Assembly: GCF_001434475.1 (NCBI RefSeq)
Contig: NZ_AZGF01000021.1
Coordinates: 1-37,906 of the forward strand
DNA from: Paucilactobacillus suebicus DSM 5007 = KCTC 3549
GTDB lineage: Bacteria; Bacillota; Bacilli; Lactobacillales; Lactobacillaceae
Reading direction: 5' to 3'
Length of the DNA stretch: 37,906 nt
The position numbers were made by a program, and so were the translations under genes. Each line of letters starts with the position of its first letter. Position 1 is the first letter of the stretch. The notes beneath the pieces were generated by a model. That model was not told the origin of the DNA. It saw only the letters and a list, made by a program, of their open reading frames with translations, and searched no databases. Shown here one piece after another: positions 15,254-24,332 of the stretch.

Positions 15254-16120
15254 TTAATTCAGCTTTTCTATATTCAATGACCTTAGTTCCTCTTTTTTGA
15301 AGTATTGTGTCGCAAAGCAAAAAGAAGGTTGTATGCCTAAGTTTGTACCAGCTTCATTACCATAATTTGATTTTTTGTATGGAAACACAATGCCCAATCT
15401 GAATTCGTTTTGTATTGAGTACTTCATTGACTTCGTTCCTAGCATGCCTCGGCCAACTTGCTCCACAGACTTTTTACCTTCAAAATAGTCTTTTTCAAGT
15501 TTGTCCATTCTATTTACATAATCCGTGATATACCAAACTTTTCGAGCAAATATTGTTGTTTCTTTTAGGATACCTTCTCGCTTACCTGCTTGGCACTCCT
15601 TAATTACACTCAATAAGTGAATCATATTTTGATAAGGAATAAAAATAAAGTCACGATTCTTGCCTAATTTTTCTTCGCATTTTATTAATGAGCATGATAT
15701 TTCTTCCTTTACAAAACCGTTTTTGTCAAAGGAGTTTATATCTAGTTCTGTAAAACTAGTTATAAAAGCTGGCATGTCTAACGCTAGCTTTTCAAGTTTT
15801 CCCTCAAATTTATCATCAATTAAGTTATCAGCAGCTTCTTCACTATTTTTTGTAAAAGTATCAATATTTGATAACCATATAGATTTGAGATTAAAAAAGT
15901 TTTTCATATACTTTCTGTCTACAAATTTGATATAACCAACAGTGTTTTTTAATCTCAGCAATGCAATTTGAACATTTATTTTGTAGCTGTTTATAGTTTC
16001 CGATTTTAAATATAGGTTTAATGAATTTTCTAATTCTTTGATTCTTAAATATTGGCTTAATACATCTTTTGACTCTTTGTTACCATTGCATATCTTTTTA
16101 ACTTTAATACTCTTTGACAT
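15254..16120 (-). CDS. Unrecognised AT-rich protein (288 aa)
   Basis: I do not recognise a family. The likely start is the ATG at 16120 (MSKSIKVKKICNG), preceded by AAGAAGAAG; the frame is open further upstream to 16177 without a better start. The protein is soluble-looking, Lys-, Glu- and Asn-rich and helical, with no signal peptide or membrane segment. Segments that stand out are LRIKELENSLNLYL, LIKCEEKLGKNRDFIFIPYQ, IFARKVWYITDYVNRMDKLE and a C-terminal RLGIVFPYKKSNYGNEAG. Base composition is clearly more AT-rich than the alcohol dehydrogenase upstream, indicating a different origin. It is a single gene, with a holin-like toxin module on its far side. A defence or phage-related role is possible, but nothing in the sequence shows it. 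Confidence 0.6.
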   Translation of the reverse strand: MSKSIKVKKICNGNKESKDVLSQYLRIKELENSLNLYLKSETINSYKINVQIALLRLKNTVGYIKFVDRKYMKNFFNLKSIWLSNIDTFTKNSEEAADNLIDDKFEGKLEKLALDMPAFITSFTELDINSFDKNGFVKEEISCSLIKCEEKLGKNRDFIFIPYQNMIHLLSVIKECQAGKREGILKETTIFARKVWYITDYVNRMDKLEKDYFEGKKSVEQVGRGMLGTKSMKYSIQNEFRLGIVFPYKKSNYGNEAGTNLGIQPSFCFATQYFKKEELRSLNIEKLN

Positions 16121-16237
16121 CTTAGCTTCTTCTTTCTTATTTGTTTTCAGTTGCATTATTATTTTTAAAATTATCAAGAATCTTACTGTTTTACGTCACC
16201 AACTCTTTAAACCTTCTTCCAAATTTCATCGTGTTCT

Positions 16238-16300
16238 ACTAGTAATATAAGGATTAAACTTAAAATTAATCTTTCTAAATTGGTTCTCACTAGTAATATA
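16238..16300. repeat. 12-bp direct repeat pair
   Basis: ACTAGTAATATA occurs at 16238-16249 and 16289-16300, 51 bp apart, upstream of the toxin promoter. Confidence 0.5.
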
Positions 16301-16326
16301 GCGATCCAACGAATTTGTTCTAAAGC

Positions 16327-16356
16327 TTGGATAGTAATACAGATTCCCTGTATAAT
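16327..16356 (+). promoter_or_regulatory. Promoter of holin-like toxin module 3
   Basis: TTGGAT (16327-16332) and TATAAT (16351-16356) with an 18-bp spacer. The leader would be about 100 nt and contains GGCGGTGGC, also found in the module 1 leader. Confidence 0.6.
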
Positions 16357-16460
16357 AAATCAAGTAGAGAAGTTAAGGCGGTGGCTATTTCCAATCGGAG
16401 GTGGTGCTTATGGTGTTAAACCTTTAAAGCCCATAAATCCTAACGAAAGGAGTAGCCTAA

Positions 16461-16610
16461 GTGTCCGTTGCGGACGCTTTACAATTAATGCTGGCTTTCG
16501 GTATGTTTATCGTAGCCTTAATCGCATTAATTGTTGATCTGATCAAAAGTCAGCAAAAAAATAACCGCCTTAGCTCTGGCGAGCTAGCGGTTATTAAATA
16601 TCGCAATTAA
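16461..16610 (+). CDS. Holin-like toxin, module 3 (49 aa)
   Basis: GTG start after AACGAAAGGAG; the peptide begins VSVADALQLMLAFGMFIVAL and continues IALIVDLIKSQQKN, a close match to the Lactobacillus 'putative holin-like toxin' family. One membrane helix is followed by a basic end. The frame reads on for another 15 residues (RLSSGELAVIKYRN) through the hairpin at 16561-16594, longer than the usual ~33-40. It differs in sequence from modules 1 and 2, so it is an independent module. An antitoxin RNA is expected on the minus strand, ending at the same hairpin, but I could not place its promoter. Confidence 0.75.
   Translation: MSVADALQLMLAFGMFIVALIALIVDLIKSQQKNNRLSSGELAVIKYRN
16561..16594 (-). 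terminator. Hairpin terminator at the toxin 3 end
   Basis: ATAACCGC and TAGCTC pair with GAGCTA and GCGGTTAT around TGGC. On the minus strand T7 follows, so it would terminate an RNA coming from the right (a presumed antitoxin). Confidence 0.65.
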
Positions 16611-16628
16611 TTCAAAAATAGTCACTCT

Positions 16629-16667
16629 AAAAGATTTCGAGTAACCCCTGCCCCGGAATCTTTTTTT
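16629..16667 (+). terminator. Terminator downstream of toxin 3
   Basis: AAAGATT and AATCTTT pair across a GC-rich loop and end in T7 on the plus strand. Confidence 0.6.
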
Positions 16668-16847
16668 GGCAACTAAATGGTTGACCTGTAGCCAACTTCA
16701 GCTTGTAGACTGAATGGCGTGTTAGTGAAAAAGAAAGGATGATTTATGAATGCTCAATATAAACTGAAATTGAGTGCGCGTGGCTGACTTAGTTGTTTTA
16801 TCACTCGATATTTCCCGGATTTTTTTATTAATTGACGTAAATAATTA

Positions 16848-16877
16848 TTGACAGCCAGACCACTTTGTTGTTACATA
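16848..16877 (+). promoter_or_regulatory. Candidate promoter of the PnuC-like/glycosidase operon
   Basis: TTGACA at 16848-16853 and TACATA at 16872-16877 with an 18-bp spacer. The -10 element lies inside the left arm of the 62-bp palindrome, so any protein binding the palindrome would control it. Confidence 0.5.
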
Positions 16878-16931
16878 ATATTCAATCGCATAGGGTGTCA
16901 AGACACCCTATGCGATTGAATATTATGTAAC
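16870..16931. repeat. 62-bp perfect palindrome upstream of the PnuC-like gene
   Basis: Thirty bases from 16870 (GTTACATAATATTCAATCGC...) are exactly repeated in inverse on 16902-16931, with only AA between the arms. The right arm ends 2-3 bases before AAAAGGAG, the ribosome binding site of the next gene. It has no T-run, so it is not an ordinary terminator. Confidence 0.9.
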
Positions 16932-16949
16932 CAAAAGGAGATTCTGGCT

Positions 16950-17756
16950 TTGAGGAGAAAAGAGATCTGGCAGTCTGCCATTGTAAGAACATTTAGCCCT
17001 AAGTACTTATTCAGTGATTTATTTCAAGTAAGTGATTTCAAAAGAATATACCTATTTTTTTTGTTACTTATTCAACTAGTATCGTTTTTTTTAATATTCA
17101 TTAATGGTAAAATTCAATTTCAGTTTTCACCAACAATCATCAATAATATAAGTCTATTAGCAGCCATTACTGGAGTATTAAGCGTCGTCTTAGTCGCTAA
17201 TGGAAAAATAACGAACTATTTTTGGGGAATTGTTGAGAGCATTGCCTATATTTACGTTTCATTTGAAAGCCATTTGTATGGCGAGGTTTATTTAAACCTT
17301 TTCTTTATTTTGATGGATTTCATCGGCATTTATCAATGGACTAAAACTGAAAAACCTCAGCAGGAACAAAGCAAAAAGAAGGTAACTGCAAGGTCAATGT
17401 CAATTCGTGGCTGGTTTTTCCTGGCAATAACATTAGTATTGTCTTGGTGGTTATTATCCCTATTTTTATCTAGAGTACCCTTTATTACTCCACAGTTAGA
17501 TCCACATCCTTATATAGACTCAATGAGTACGGTGCTGCAAGTCTTTGCTATGATATTAATGGCGTTTAGATTTGGTGCAAGTCAATGGTTGTTATGGAAT
17601 ATTTCGCATATCGCAGAACTAATATTATGGACTGTCAATTTTAATCCCGTTATGTTGGCCTTGTGGATTGCATTTTCAATCAATTCAATTTACGGATTTT
17701 ATGTATGGACGTTCAAACTAAAGGATGGTGCACAGGAGCGTGACGCGATAGTATGA
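16950..17756 (+). CDS. PnuC/PnuN-family nucleoside-type transporter
   Basis: PnuC proteins are membrane channels that let unphosphorylated pyridine ribosides or related nucleosides into the cell, where they are trapped by metabolism. The TTG start follows AAAAGGAG by 9 bases. The 268 residues contain about seven membrane segments and the core signature WGIVESIAYIYVSF then LYGEVYLNLFFILMDFIGIY (residues ~92-126), followed by QW. A cytosolic linker (KTEKPQQEQSKKKV) and further helices end in YGFYVWT. The stop overlaps the next start by 4 bp, so it is translationally coupled to a GH78-like glycosidase. That context suggests a substrate that is a glycoside, and not necessarily nicotinamide riboside. 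Confidence 0.8.
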   Translation: MRRKEIWQSAIVRTFSPKYLFSDLFQVSDFKRIYLFFLLLIQLVSFFLIFINGKIQFQFSPTIINNISLLAAITGVLSVVLVANGKITNYFWGIVESIAYIYVSFESHLYGEVYLNLFFILMDFIGIYQWTKTEKPQQEQSKKKVTARSMSIRGWFFLAITLVLSWWLLSLFLSRVPFITPQLDPHPYIDSMSTVLQVFAMILMAFRFGASQWLLWNISHIAELILWTVNFNPVMLALWIAFSINSIYGFYVWTFKLKDGAQERDAIV

Positions 17757-19315
17757 CGTATTCTTTTAACAATTCCAGTTCAGAAAAATTCCAGCAAATT
17801 TCTGGTAGTCAATTCCAGGAAGATTCCAAATTGCTTTCCAATGCACCTAACATTACACTGCAAACACAACTAATAAAACCCGCTGCCATCATGATAATTA
17901 CTAACTCTGGCAAGAAGAGAATTGTCAGTGACGAGTCAGTAGAAATAAAACCAGGTCAAAAATTAGTTTATGATTTGGGGTCCCTTTACGTCGGTTACTT
18001 TACTGTAAAGTGTCAATCTGTAGGTTCTCCGATGGATGCGCCTTTACTCTTAAAAACACGCTTCGCTGAAATTCAAACAGAACTAAATATTGATGCCAGC
18101 CAAATTAAGAGTTGGTTACCTTTATCTTGGATACAAGATGATATACAAACCATTGAGGTGTTGCCAAACCAATTAAGTTACCGTAGACGGTTCAGCTGTC
18201 GATATATTTGTTTAGAACCTATCGGACAATCCCTTAAATGGCAACCGGAATTTAAAGAGCCTATTTTTAAAGCGGAAAGTGCGGTATTGAATGACACTGT
18301 AAAGCCCTTGAAGCATGTATCTCAATGGATTCAAGATATTGATCAGGCTTGCATTAAAACACTTCGTAATACAATGCAGGAGGTCTTCGAAGATGGCACA
18401 AAGAGAGATCAGCGATTATGGGTCAGTGATTTTGAAATACAGGCAAAAGTAAACTATGCAACGTTTAATAATCATGAGTTGCCCAAACGGTGCCTTTATT
18501 TACTTGGCAGTTATATAGATGACAAAGGACGACTTCCAGCTGATGTCTTGACAAGGTTGGAAGAACCCGTTGCTGATGATTTGTTTTGGTTCGATTATGA
18601 ACTACTCTTTATTGTTGCACTTAAAGAATATATGTGTGCCACATCAGATGAGTCTCTGCTATCAAATTTATATCCAGTAGCCAAACGCGCATTCAAATTT
18701 ATCCAAGATCAATTAACAAACACGTCAACAGTTGGAAATCGCAAGGATATTTTTATTGATTGGTCCACCCATTTTAACAAAGAAACGGCTGTTCAGGCCG
18801 AACTCTTGATGGCAATTTCGAGTTTTATAGAATTGGCCCAACTTTCTAATGATAAAGATGTTAAACTTTATACCCAATTTTTTGTGCAAGTAAAGAAACA
18901 ATCTTTGACAGAGTGCTATAACTACAATGAACATCAATTTACTAGCGGTTCACAAAAAGAAATTAATCCATTAAGTCAAATTTTTATGCTGCTGACTGAT
19001 CTTCTGCCTGAAAAAGAAACGCAATTAGTTATTGATCGTTTGCAATCACAATTTGACCTTGAAAAGATTCTCACTACTCCAAGTACACAGGGGCTTCTAG
19101 CAGAAGCGCTTTTCAAACACAATCGCAGTGATGAAGCATTGACTGTTATCAAAAATTATTGGGGAGGAATGTTGAGACAGGGTTCCGATACATTTTGGGA
19201 AGTTTTTGACAAAGATAATTTGTCCTATTCACCGTACGGATCGCCTTTGCTTAATGGATACTGTTTCGGTTGGAGTAGTTACCCATCCTATTTATTTAGA
19301 AAATACTTGCAATAA
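17753..19315 (+). CDS. GH78-like six-hairpin glycosidase (alpha-L-rhamnosidase family)
   Basis: GH78 enzymes remove terminal rhamnose from glycosides by inversion. The 520 residues lack a signal peptide, so the enzyme is cytosolic. The N-terminal ~170 residues are beta-rich. The catalytic (alpha/alpha)6 region begins near residue 190 and shows FEDGTKRDQRLWVSDFEIQA (~212-231), the family block with the Asp/Arg-rich acid motif, and the C-terminal SDTFWEVFDKDNLSYSPYGS with the conserved Glu. Some canonical positions are altered (usually RRLWLGD, here QRLWVSD), so substrate or activity may differ. It overlaps the transporter gene by ATGA. It is shorter than secreted GH78 enzymes. Rhamnosidase activity is inferred from the family only. 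Confidence 0.75.
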   Translation: MTYSFNNSSSEKFQQISGSQFQEDSKLLSNAPNITLQTQLIKPAAIMIITNSGKKRIVSDESVEIKPGQKLVYDLGSLYVGYFTVKCQSVGSPMDAPLLLKTRFAEIQTELNIDASQIKSWLPLSWIQDDIQTIEVLPNQLSYRRRFSCRYICLEPIGQSLKWQPEFKEPIFKAESAVLNDTVKPLKHVSQWIQDIDQACIKTLRNTMQEVFEDGTKRDQRLWVSDFEIQAKVNYATFNNHELPKRCLYLLGSYIDDKGRLPADVLTRLEEPVADDLFWFDYELLFIVALKEYMCATSDESLLSNLYPVAKRAFKFIQDQLTNTSTVGNRKDIFIDWSTHFNKETAVQAELLMAISSFIELAQLSNDKDVKLYTQFFVQVKKQSLTECYNYNEHQFTSGSQKEINPLSQIFMLLTDLLPEKETQLVIDRLQSQFDLEKILTTPSTQGLLAEALFKHNRSDEALTVIKNYWGGMLRQGSDTFWEVFDKDNLSYSPYGSPLLNGYCFGWSSYPSYLFRKYLQ

Positions 19316-19538
19316 CAACAATCAACATTAACTCTGATTAGCTGCTGATTTTGACAAATAATCTTAAAAATCAACTAAACCCTATTTTGAAAAAATTTTG
19401 TGGCGCCATTCGATAACTTTTCAATCAATATCAACCGCGCGTTGACTATTTTCTTGCTCGATAGCAATCAACAGATCTTAATGGCATTTTAAAACGACAT
19501 GCTAGACCTCTCTGAACATTTTAACCACTTACTATCAC

Positions 19539-20526
19539 GTACGCGTGGTGCTAGTTTGTAATAATACAAAAAAATTAACAAAAAAGTCCAACACAGTTAG
19601 ACTCATAAGTGACTAAACTTAAAAGGAGTCCTAACGATGTTGAACCATCCTAAGTTTAAACAAATTCGTCACGATTACAAGGTAACTATCATTATTTTTA
19701 TCAGCTGTGCCAGTCGCTTTACCAGCGCTATTGCCCACGTTATGTGACGCAACGGCGTAATGTGGCGCACGTTAAAATCGATGACTGTCGATTGTTGGCG
19801 CTACTGTGTTTACAAACAACGCTTGGTATCCAATCACAACGCCGTTTTTGGCGCTTGATGACCGCCTTTATGCCGCAAAAAATCACCATTAGTCGGTCAC
19901 GGTTCAACCGTCGCGCACTACAATTATTACCCGTGGTCAATGCGATCCGTACTGGTTTGACGCGTGAAGCAGCCCAACCTGGACAGATCGCAATCATTGA
20001 TAGTTTGCCGAATCCATTGTGTGAACCAGTACATAAATTTAGAGCACGTATTTTTGCTGAGCAAGCTAATATTGGCTACAATGCCACTAAGCAAATGTCG
20101 TTCTATGGGTTTAAAACCCACATGCTAGTAACCACTGATGGCTACATTCTGAATTATGTGGTGACTGCCGCTTCGGTCCATGATACAAAAGTTGCCGTTA
20201 GCTTGATTGATGATTGTCCTTGTCCAATTGTTTTGGCCGATGTCGGTTATGTAGGCAAGCGACTTGGCGCTGGATTTAAGCAATTAGGCTACACGTTATG
20301 GACACCATACCGTTCGAATATGAAGGGGGCCAAGGAACATAATAAGCGCGCGCTCAAGGCGTTACGTCGCACAATTGAATCGCGTTTTTCTACCTTAGTT
20401 AGTGATTTTGGAATTGAAACTAACTTAACGCGGAGTGCCTTTGGCTTTCAACTAAAAATTGAACTGGCAATTTTAGTCTATAATTTAGGATTTTTTAATT
20501 TTGTGACGAACTAGCACCACGCGTAC
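19539..20526 (+). mobile_element. IS982-family insertion sequence
   Basis: Terminal inverted repeats of 20 bp with one mismatch (GTACGCGTGGTGCTAGTTTG at the left; GTACGCGTGGTGCTAGTTCG at the right, reversed) bound 988 bp, the usual IS982 size. I see no clear target duplication. The 223 bp between the glycosidase gene and the element hold nothing recognizable. Confidence 0.85.
19637..20514 (+). pseudogene. IS982 transposase, frameshifted
   Basis: From the ATG at 19637 (after AAAAGGAG) the frame reads MLNHPKFKQIRHDYKV, but loses phase at a T-run near 19700. One added base restores YQLCQSLYQRYCPRYVTQRR and the whole remaining transposase, including IAIIDSLPNPLC (first Asp), VLADVGYVGKRL (second Asp) and RRTIESRFSTLV (Glu). 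The open 256-residue part alone lacks the N-terminal domain. It may be dead, or the missing T may be a sequencing error. Confidence 0.8.
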
Positions 20527-20553
20527 CCTCTATCTTATTATTTACTGGAAAAT

Positions 20554-21345
20554 TCATTTCCGTTTGGTCGGAATAAAATTACGAATAAACTGAAATCGTT
20601 TATGTTCATGATCGATATATAAATAGCCAAAAATACTGAAAAATAACGCACCAATAAAATTAACGAATAGATCTTTCATAGTATCGATCACGCCAACATC
20701 GAGATAGCCGTTATGGATCACAGTAGTCACTTTTTTGCCATCAGCGGTTTCACTTTCAATCGTCGTTCGTTGAATATCTTTCAGCTGGACCACTTTATTG
20801 TTACGTTGGCCTAGATCCACGCTATTGATTTGGCGCACAATGCGATCCTTTTGCATATCCATATTCAACCAACGATCCGCTGAAAATTCGACAAATTTCC
20901 AAGCAACCCCGACCGTCATTGAAAAACAAAACGTGGTCACCGCAATAAATAGCGGTGTTAATTTCAGAATTGTTATATTTTCATTCAACAAATAAATCAG
21001 CGAAAAACCGACTCCAGCAGCCAAAAACCCACTTAGTGCGTGTAACGCTGTGTCCCAGACTGGAATATGACCATAAAAGTCATTTAGTTCACCTAACACT
21101 GTTGAGCTAAAAATAAAACTGATTACGATCAATTCTAGCAAACTAGGTATATTAATATGCAGATAAGTTTCAATTAAATATGGTAGCATAAACAAAATTA
21201 ATGTCAGCACTAATAAAGCGACGTGTGACCATTCTTGCATATAAATGCTATTGCCTAACATAAAAATGACAATTAACCGATAAAATATATAAATCAGCGT
21301 CACGATTTTACTTGCGGTAGTGGTGTGTGCCGTAAAAAATTTCAT
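20554..21345 (-). CDS. Membrane protein, YjdF/DUF2238-like
   Basis: The 263-residue integral membrane protein has about six helices: residues ~12-33, 40-58, 65-84, 106-122, 130-150 and 228-245. The loop before helix 4 reads HIPVWDTALHALSGFLAAGV, the W-D-x-x-L-H-x-x-S-G pattern I associate with the YjdF/DUF2238 family. A hydrophilic insert of about 65 residues (SADRWLNMDMQKDRIVRQIN...) precedes the last helix. No function is established from the sequence. It is a single gene, transcribed towards IS982, whose right end lies 28 bp past its stop. Confidence 0.55.
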   Translation of the reverse strand: MKFFTAHTTTASKIVTLIYIFYRLIVIFMLGNSIYMQEWSHVALLVLTLILFMLPYLIETYLHINIPSLLELIVISFIFSSTVLGELNDFYGHIPVWDTALHALSGFLAAGVGFSLIYLLNENITILKLTPLFIAVTTFCFSMTVGVAWKFVEFSADRWLNMDMQKDRIVRQINSVDLGQRNNKVVQLKDIQRTTIESETADGKKVTTVIHNGYLDVGVIDTMKDLFVNFIGALFFSIFGYLYIDHEHKRFQFIRNFIPTKRK

Positions 21346-21770
21346 AAAACGCCCCCAATCATCGTTGAATCCGTATAATTTCCTGATTTAAGCTTATGAT
21401 ATTAGTGATGCTAGTTCAAGTCGGGTGCAAAATAAAAAAATCACACCAATTTAAATAGTGTGCCCAGAAAATCTTTTTCTATGAAATAACTTAGTCTGAA
21501 TCGTCGTCACTACGACGTAATCATAATTCGACCGAGCTACCTTTTCACTGACAAGCTTATCAAACTACACTTTTGACTGAGCCATTGGAATTCAACAATT
21601 AGCGCAGCAACAATTCGGTGCCCTAAATATAGTTTTCTGAATGTTTTAACCATCAAAACTCATGTAGGCATTATTATCACACCTGATAATCCGCATCTAG
21701 GTTGCGTACTTTTAATGGCAAATATAGCACCCATTGAACACATATGTGTACATTTATCTTTACATTTTGA
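21346..21770. other. Intergenic region without recognizable gene
   Basis: Contains the presumed promoter of the membrane protein gene (minus-strand elements near 21380-21410) and a 12-bp perfect palindrome ACACATATGTGT near 21739-21750, just downstream of mobA. No coding sequence is seen. Confidence 0.45.
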
Positions 21771-23831
21771 TTACAAGTGCATACCCCCATCTTCATGCCG
21801 GTTTCTAGTTTGATGTTGCCGCTGCTTTTTCGTCATTGCCCACTCGGTCTCTTTTAAGCCACGTAATTGCTGCTTTCTTAGATAGTCTGTGTTCTTCGCA
21901 TATAAAATGGTTATTAAGGCTTCGTCCAAAATATTAGTCAGGTAGTTTTTCGGGCTAGTTGGGTAATAATTGATCGCTTGATAGTCCTTAATTTGAGCTT
22001 GCTTATATTGATCAAACCGCGTTGTCTGTTGTTTCAAACGGGCTTGCACAGTTTCAATTTGTTTGTGATCCAACTTAGGATCTTGGCTACATTCGCCGAT
22101 AAACAGTTGCCGAGTGCCATCATGTTTTAAGACCCGTTGTAATCGGTGGTTCTGAATATCTTTTAATTCCATTTTACCTAACAGGTAATTCAAACCAGCT
22201 TGGTGTTGCTGACTAGTAAAGACTACCGGTGGCTGCTGTTGTAATTGACTAAGATCATTGGCGCTTAATGGCTTTAATTCTGGGTCATAGTAAACCACAG
22301 CGGTATAGATTTGCTCCTTGTCAATCGTCTCTAGCTTATCCAGGTCACTGTCCGGAAAAGCAGTCGTTAGAATGCTGTCGTATTGGGTTTGCACCACGGC
22401 TTTAACTTCCCGAACGACCCGTAAATCTTTCACCGCTTTAGAAATGAATTCGAGTTCGTTAGGTTCATAAGCGGCTAGTATGCCCCGATCAGTATGCTTC
22501 AAATCGTCTAACTGGTGACCATGTTTGGCTAGCACCGTGGTTAATTGCTTCTCAATTGTTTGGGCTTGCTGATTAACTAACTGCCAACTGGTATATGGCC
22601 GCTTGGTAAACGTCAATAATTGCTGGGTTAATAAGTCGTTTCGAATATCCGCTAACCGTTCTGCCAATTCGCTACCTTTGAAAATCGTTTGTTCACTATT
22701 AGTTTCTTTAATCAGTTCCCGACGTTCAGCCGCGGTTGTCTGTTCAAAATCAAGTTCCGGATAAAGCTTTTTCGTTGCTCGTTCCACCACTTTATTTAAC
22801 AACTGATTAGCTTGTGCTAGTGATGCCGTTTGCTGGTCAATGGTCAGCAGTTGTTTGGTTACATCTTCACCAACCGCGTGTTTAATTAATAAGCTGTTTT
22901 TCCAATTAAAAAGCATGCGCTGTTTATCATCTAAATGCTCTAAATCGACATAGGTTTTCAGTTGCTGACTTAGATGACTAATTGTGTGTTTTTCAGAGAA
23001 TGATAGCTCGTCAGTTAAAGCGTCAAAGTGTTCATGATTTCTAATCTTTTCGTCAAGATTATGATATTTAGCTTGGGCGCTTCTTTGTGCGCTAACTTGT
23101 TGATTAAATGCTTTTCGTTCGTGTCGTTTGCTATTGATTCCCTCATGCTGAGTTGGGGTATCATCTATTCCTTGATCGACAAAAGATTTCTCACTAATCC
23201 GATCCGGAATATTTTTTTGTGCTAAAGACTGATTGACACTCAACGCCCAATTATGCCGCCACTCATTAATTTTTTCTTTTTTATCCCAATCAACCAACCA
23301 AATTTTTCTTTGTTTTGGAAACCCACTTTTGGTTAAAAGTTGCTTGCCATTTTCATCTTTAATGTACTGCGTCTTTGCTTTTAATCCCCAAGTACCATCA
23401 AGATTAAATGGGCGATTAGTCAACATCACATGTGCGTGCGGATTGTCCGGGTGATCGCGATGAATAGCTACATCAGCTACCATGCCTTGATCAACAAAGT
23501 TTTCTTGCACGTATTTAGTTAATAATTCTTTCTGTTCATCTGCGCTTAACTCAACTGGTAAAGCCACGTTAAACTCTTTGGCATACCGCGAGTTTGATTT
23601 ACGATCGTTCTTTTCAACTTCATTCCATAATTTTTCTCGATCACTGGCCCATTCTGGTGCATTTTTGGGGGTTAAAATAAAGCTTTCTGGAATTACCAAT
23701 CGGGCATAGAAATATCGGCGACCTTCTTTATCATCAAATAATTTTTCACCACTTCGATAAGCCGCACTGGCAATCGCACTTCGTCCTTTACCAGCACTAA
23801 TATTACTAAAACTCATGTGAAAGATTGCCAT
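21771..23831 (-). CDS. mobA: MobA/MobL-family (MOBQ) relaxase
   Basis: The relaxase nicks oriT, stays covalently bound to the 5' end and pilots the strand into the recipient. At 686 residues it is full length. The N-terminal [20 protein letters not shown] starts the MobA/MobL domain, [12 protein letters not shown] carries the likely nucleophilic tyrosine, and [20 protein letters not shown] (~122-141) is the metal-binding three-histidine motif. The C-terminal ~400 residues are charged and helical. The ATG follows AAGGAGGTAACTAAT. The gene runs away from oriT, opposite to the two accessory genes. The plasmid is thus mobilizable, but no type IV secretion genes are in the window. Confidence 0.95.
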   Translation of the reverse strand: MAIFHMSFSNISAGKGRSAIASAAYRSGEKLFDDKEGRRYFYARLVIPESFILTPKNAPEWASDREKLWNEVEKNDRKSNSRYAKEFNVALPVELSADEQKELLTKYVQENFVDQGMVADVAIHRDHPDNPHAHVMLTNRPFNLDGTWGLKAKTQYIKDENGKQLLTKSGFPKQRKIWLVDWDKKEKINEWRHNWALSVNQSLAQKNIPDRISEKSFVDQGIDDTPTQHEGINSKRHERKAFNQQVSAQRSAQAKYHNLDEKIRNHEHFDALTDELSFSEKHTISHLSQQLKTYVDLEHLDDKQRMLFNWKNSLLIKHAVGEDVTKQLLTIDQQTASLAQANQLLNKVVERATKKLYPELDFEQTTAAERRELIKETNSEQTIFKGSELAERLADIRNDLLTQQLLTFTKRPYTSWQLVNQQAQTIEKQLTTVLAKHGHQLDDLKHTDRGILAAYEPNELEFISKAVKDLRVVREVKAVVQTQYDSILTTAFPDSDLDKLETIDKEQIYTAVVYYDPELKPLSANDLSQLQQQPPVVFTSQQHQAGLNYLLGKMELKDIQNHRLQRVLKHDGTRQLFIGECSQDPKLDHKQIETVQARLKQQTTRFDQYKQAQIKDYQAINYYPTSPKNYLTNILDEALITILYAKNTDYLRKQQLRGLKETEWAMTKKQRQHQTRNRHEDGGMHL

Positions 23832-23919
23832 ATTAGTTACCTCCTTACTTTGATCCTATGGGTTTGCTTTTGTTGTCGCCATTGGCGACTTCTAATACAG
23901 GTTTTTTGGGGTTAGCACA

Positions 23920-23975
23920 ACATAGAATTCATTCTATGTGTAAGTGCGCATTGATCTCGTTTCACTCGGCCTTCT
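23920..23975 (+). other. oriT (RSF1010/MOBQ type)
   Basis: The inverted repeat ACATAGAAT-TC-ATTCTATGT (23920-23939) directly precedes TAAGTGCGCA (23941-23950), which matches the nic core of RSF1010/pC221-type origins of transfer. It lies between mobA and divergent accessory genes. A related sequence occurs at 36451-36508. Confidence 0.85.
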
Positions 23976-24100
23976 AATTCTCTTAACTTTAACTTAGTGT
24001 ATGCCTTCCGCTTCGCTATTTCAACTTCTATCCTTTGACTTAACGTTTCTTATATGATATAGTTTCGGTGATTATTTCTAATATGATTGGAGGGATCGTT

Positions 24101-24310
24101 ATGTCTCAAAGTAACTTAGAAAAACAAGAATCTAAATTAAAAGCCCTTAATCAAAAAATTAAGGACGAAAAAAATAAGATTGAACAACGTCTAGGTAAAC
24201 AAATCATCAGTCAAGCCAATTTAGATTATGCTAATTTGTCTAACGATCATATTAAGCTTTTAGCCAAGCAATTTTCTGAATTTTTAAAGGTAAAGTCCGT
24301 AGATCATTAG
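24101..24310 (+). CDS. Small coiled-coil mobilization accessory protein, copy A
   Basis: A 69-residue protein starting MSQSNLEKQESKLKALNQKI, with the ATG at 24101 favoured by GGAGGG eight bases upstream over the in-frame ATG at 24068. The first half is a coiled coil; the second, LDYANLSNDHIKLLAKQFSE, is a short helical unit. It resembles the next gene in layout (coiled coil plus a helix ending in the E/F-L-K pattern). Position beside oriT, divergent from mobA, suggests a relaxosome accessory role as for MobC-like proteins. This is inference from context. Confidence 0.6.
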   Translation: MSQSNLEKQESKLKALNQKIKDEKNKIEQRLGKQIISQANLDYANLSNDHIKLLAKQFSEFLKVKSVDH

Positions 24311-24332
24311 CCATACGAGATGGGGAAATTTC

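Noticed and set aside
16746-16787. 13-codon frame (MNAQYKLKLSARG) before the palindrome, possible leader peptide
   Set aside because: It has a fair ribosome binding site, but no regulatory codon run and no link to an attenuator; more likely the remnant of a truncated gene.
21430-21560. Possible short minus-strand peptide downstream of mobA (contains NYDYVVVTTIQTK)
   Set aside because: No start codon with a ribosome binding site, no recognizable family, and stops close by.
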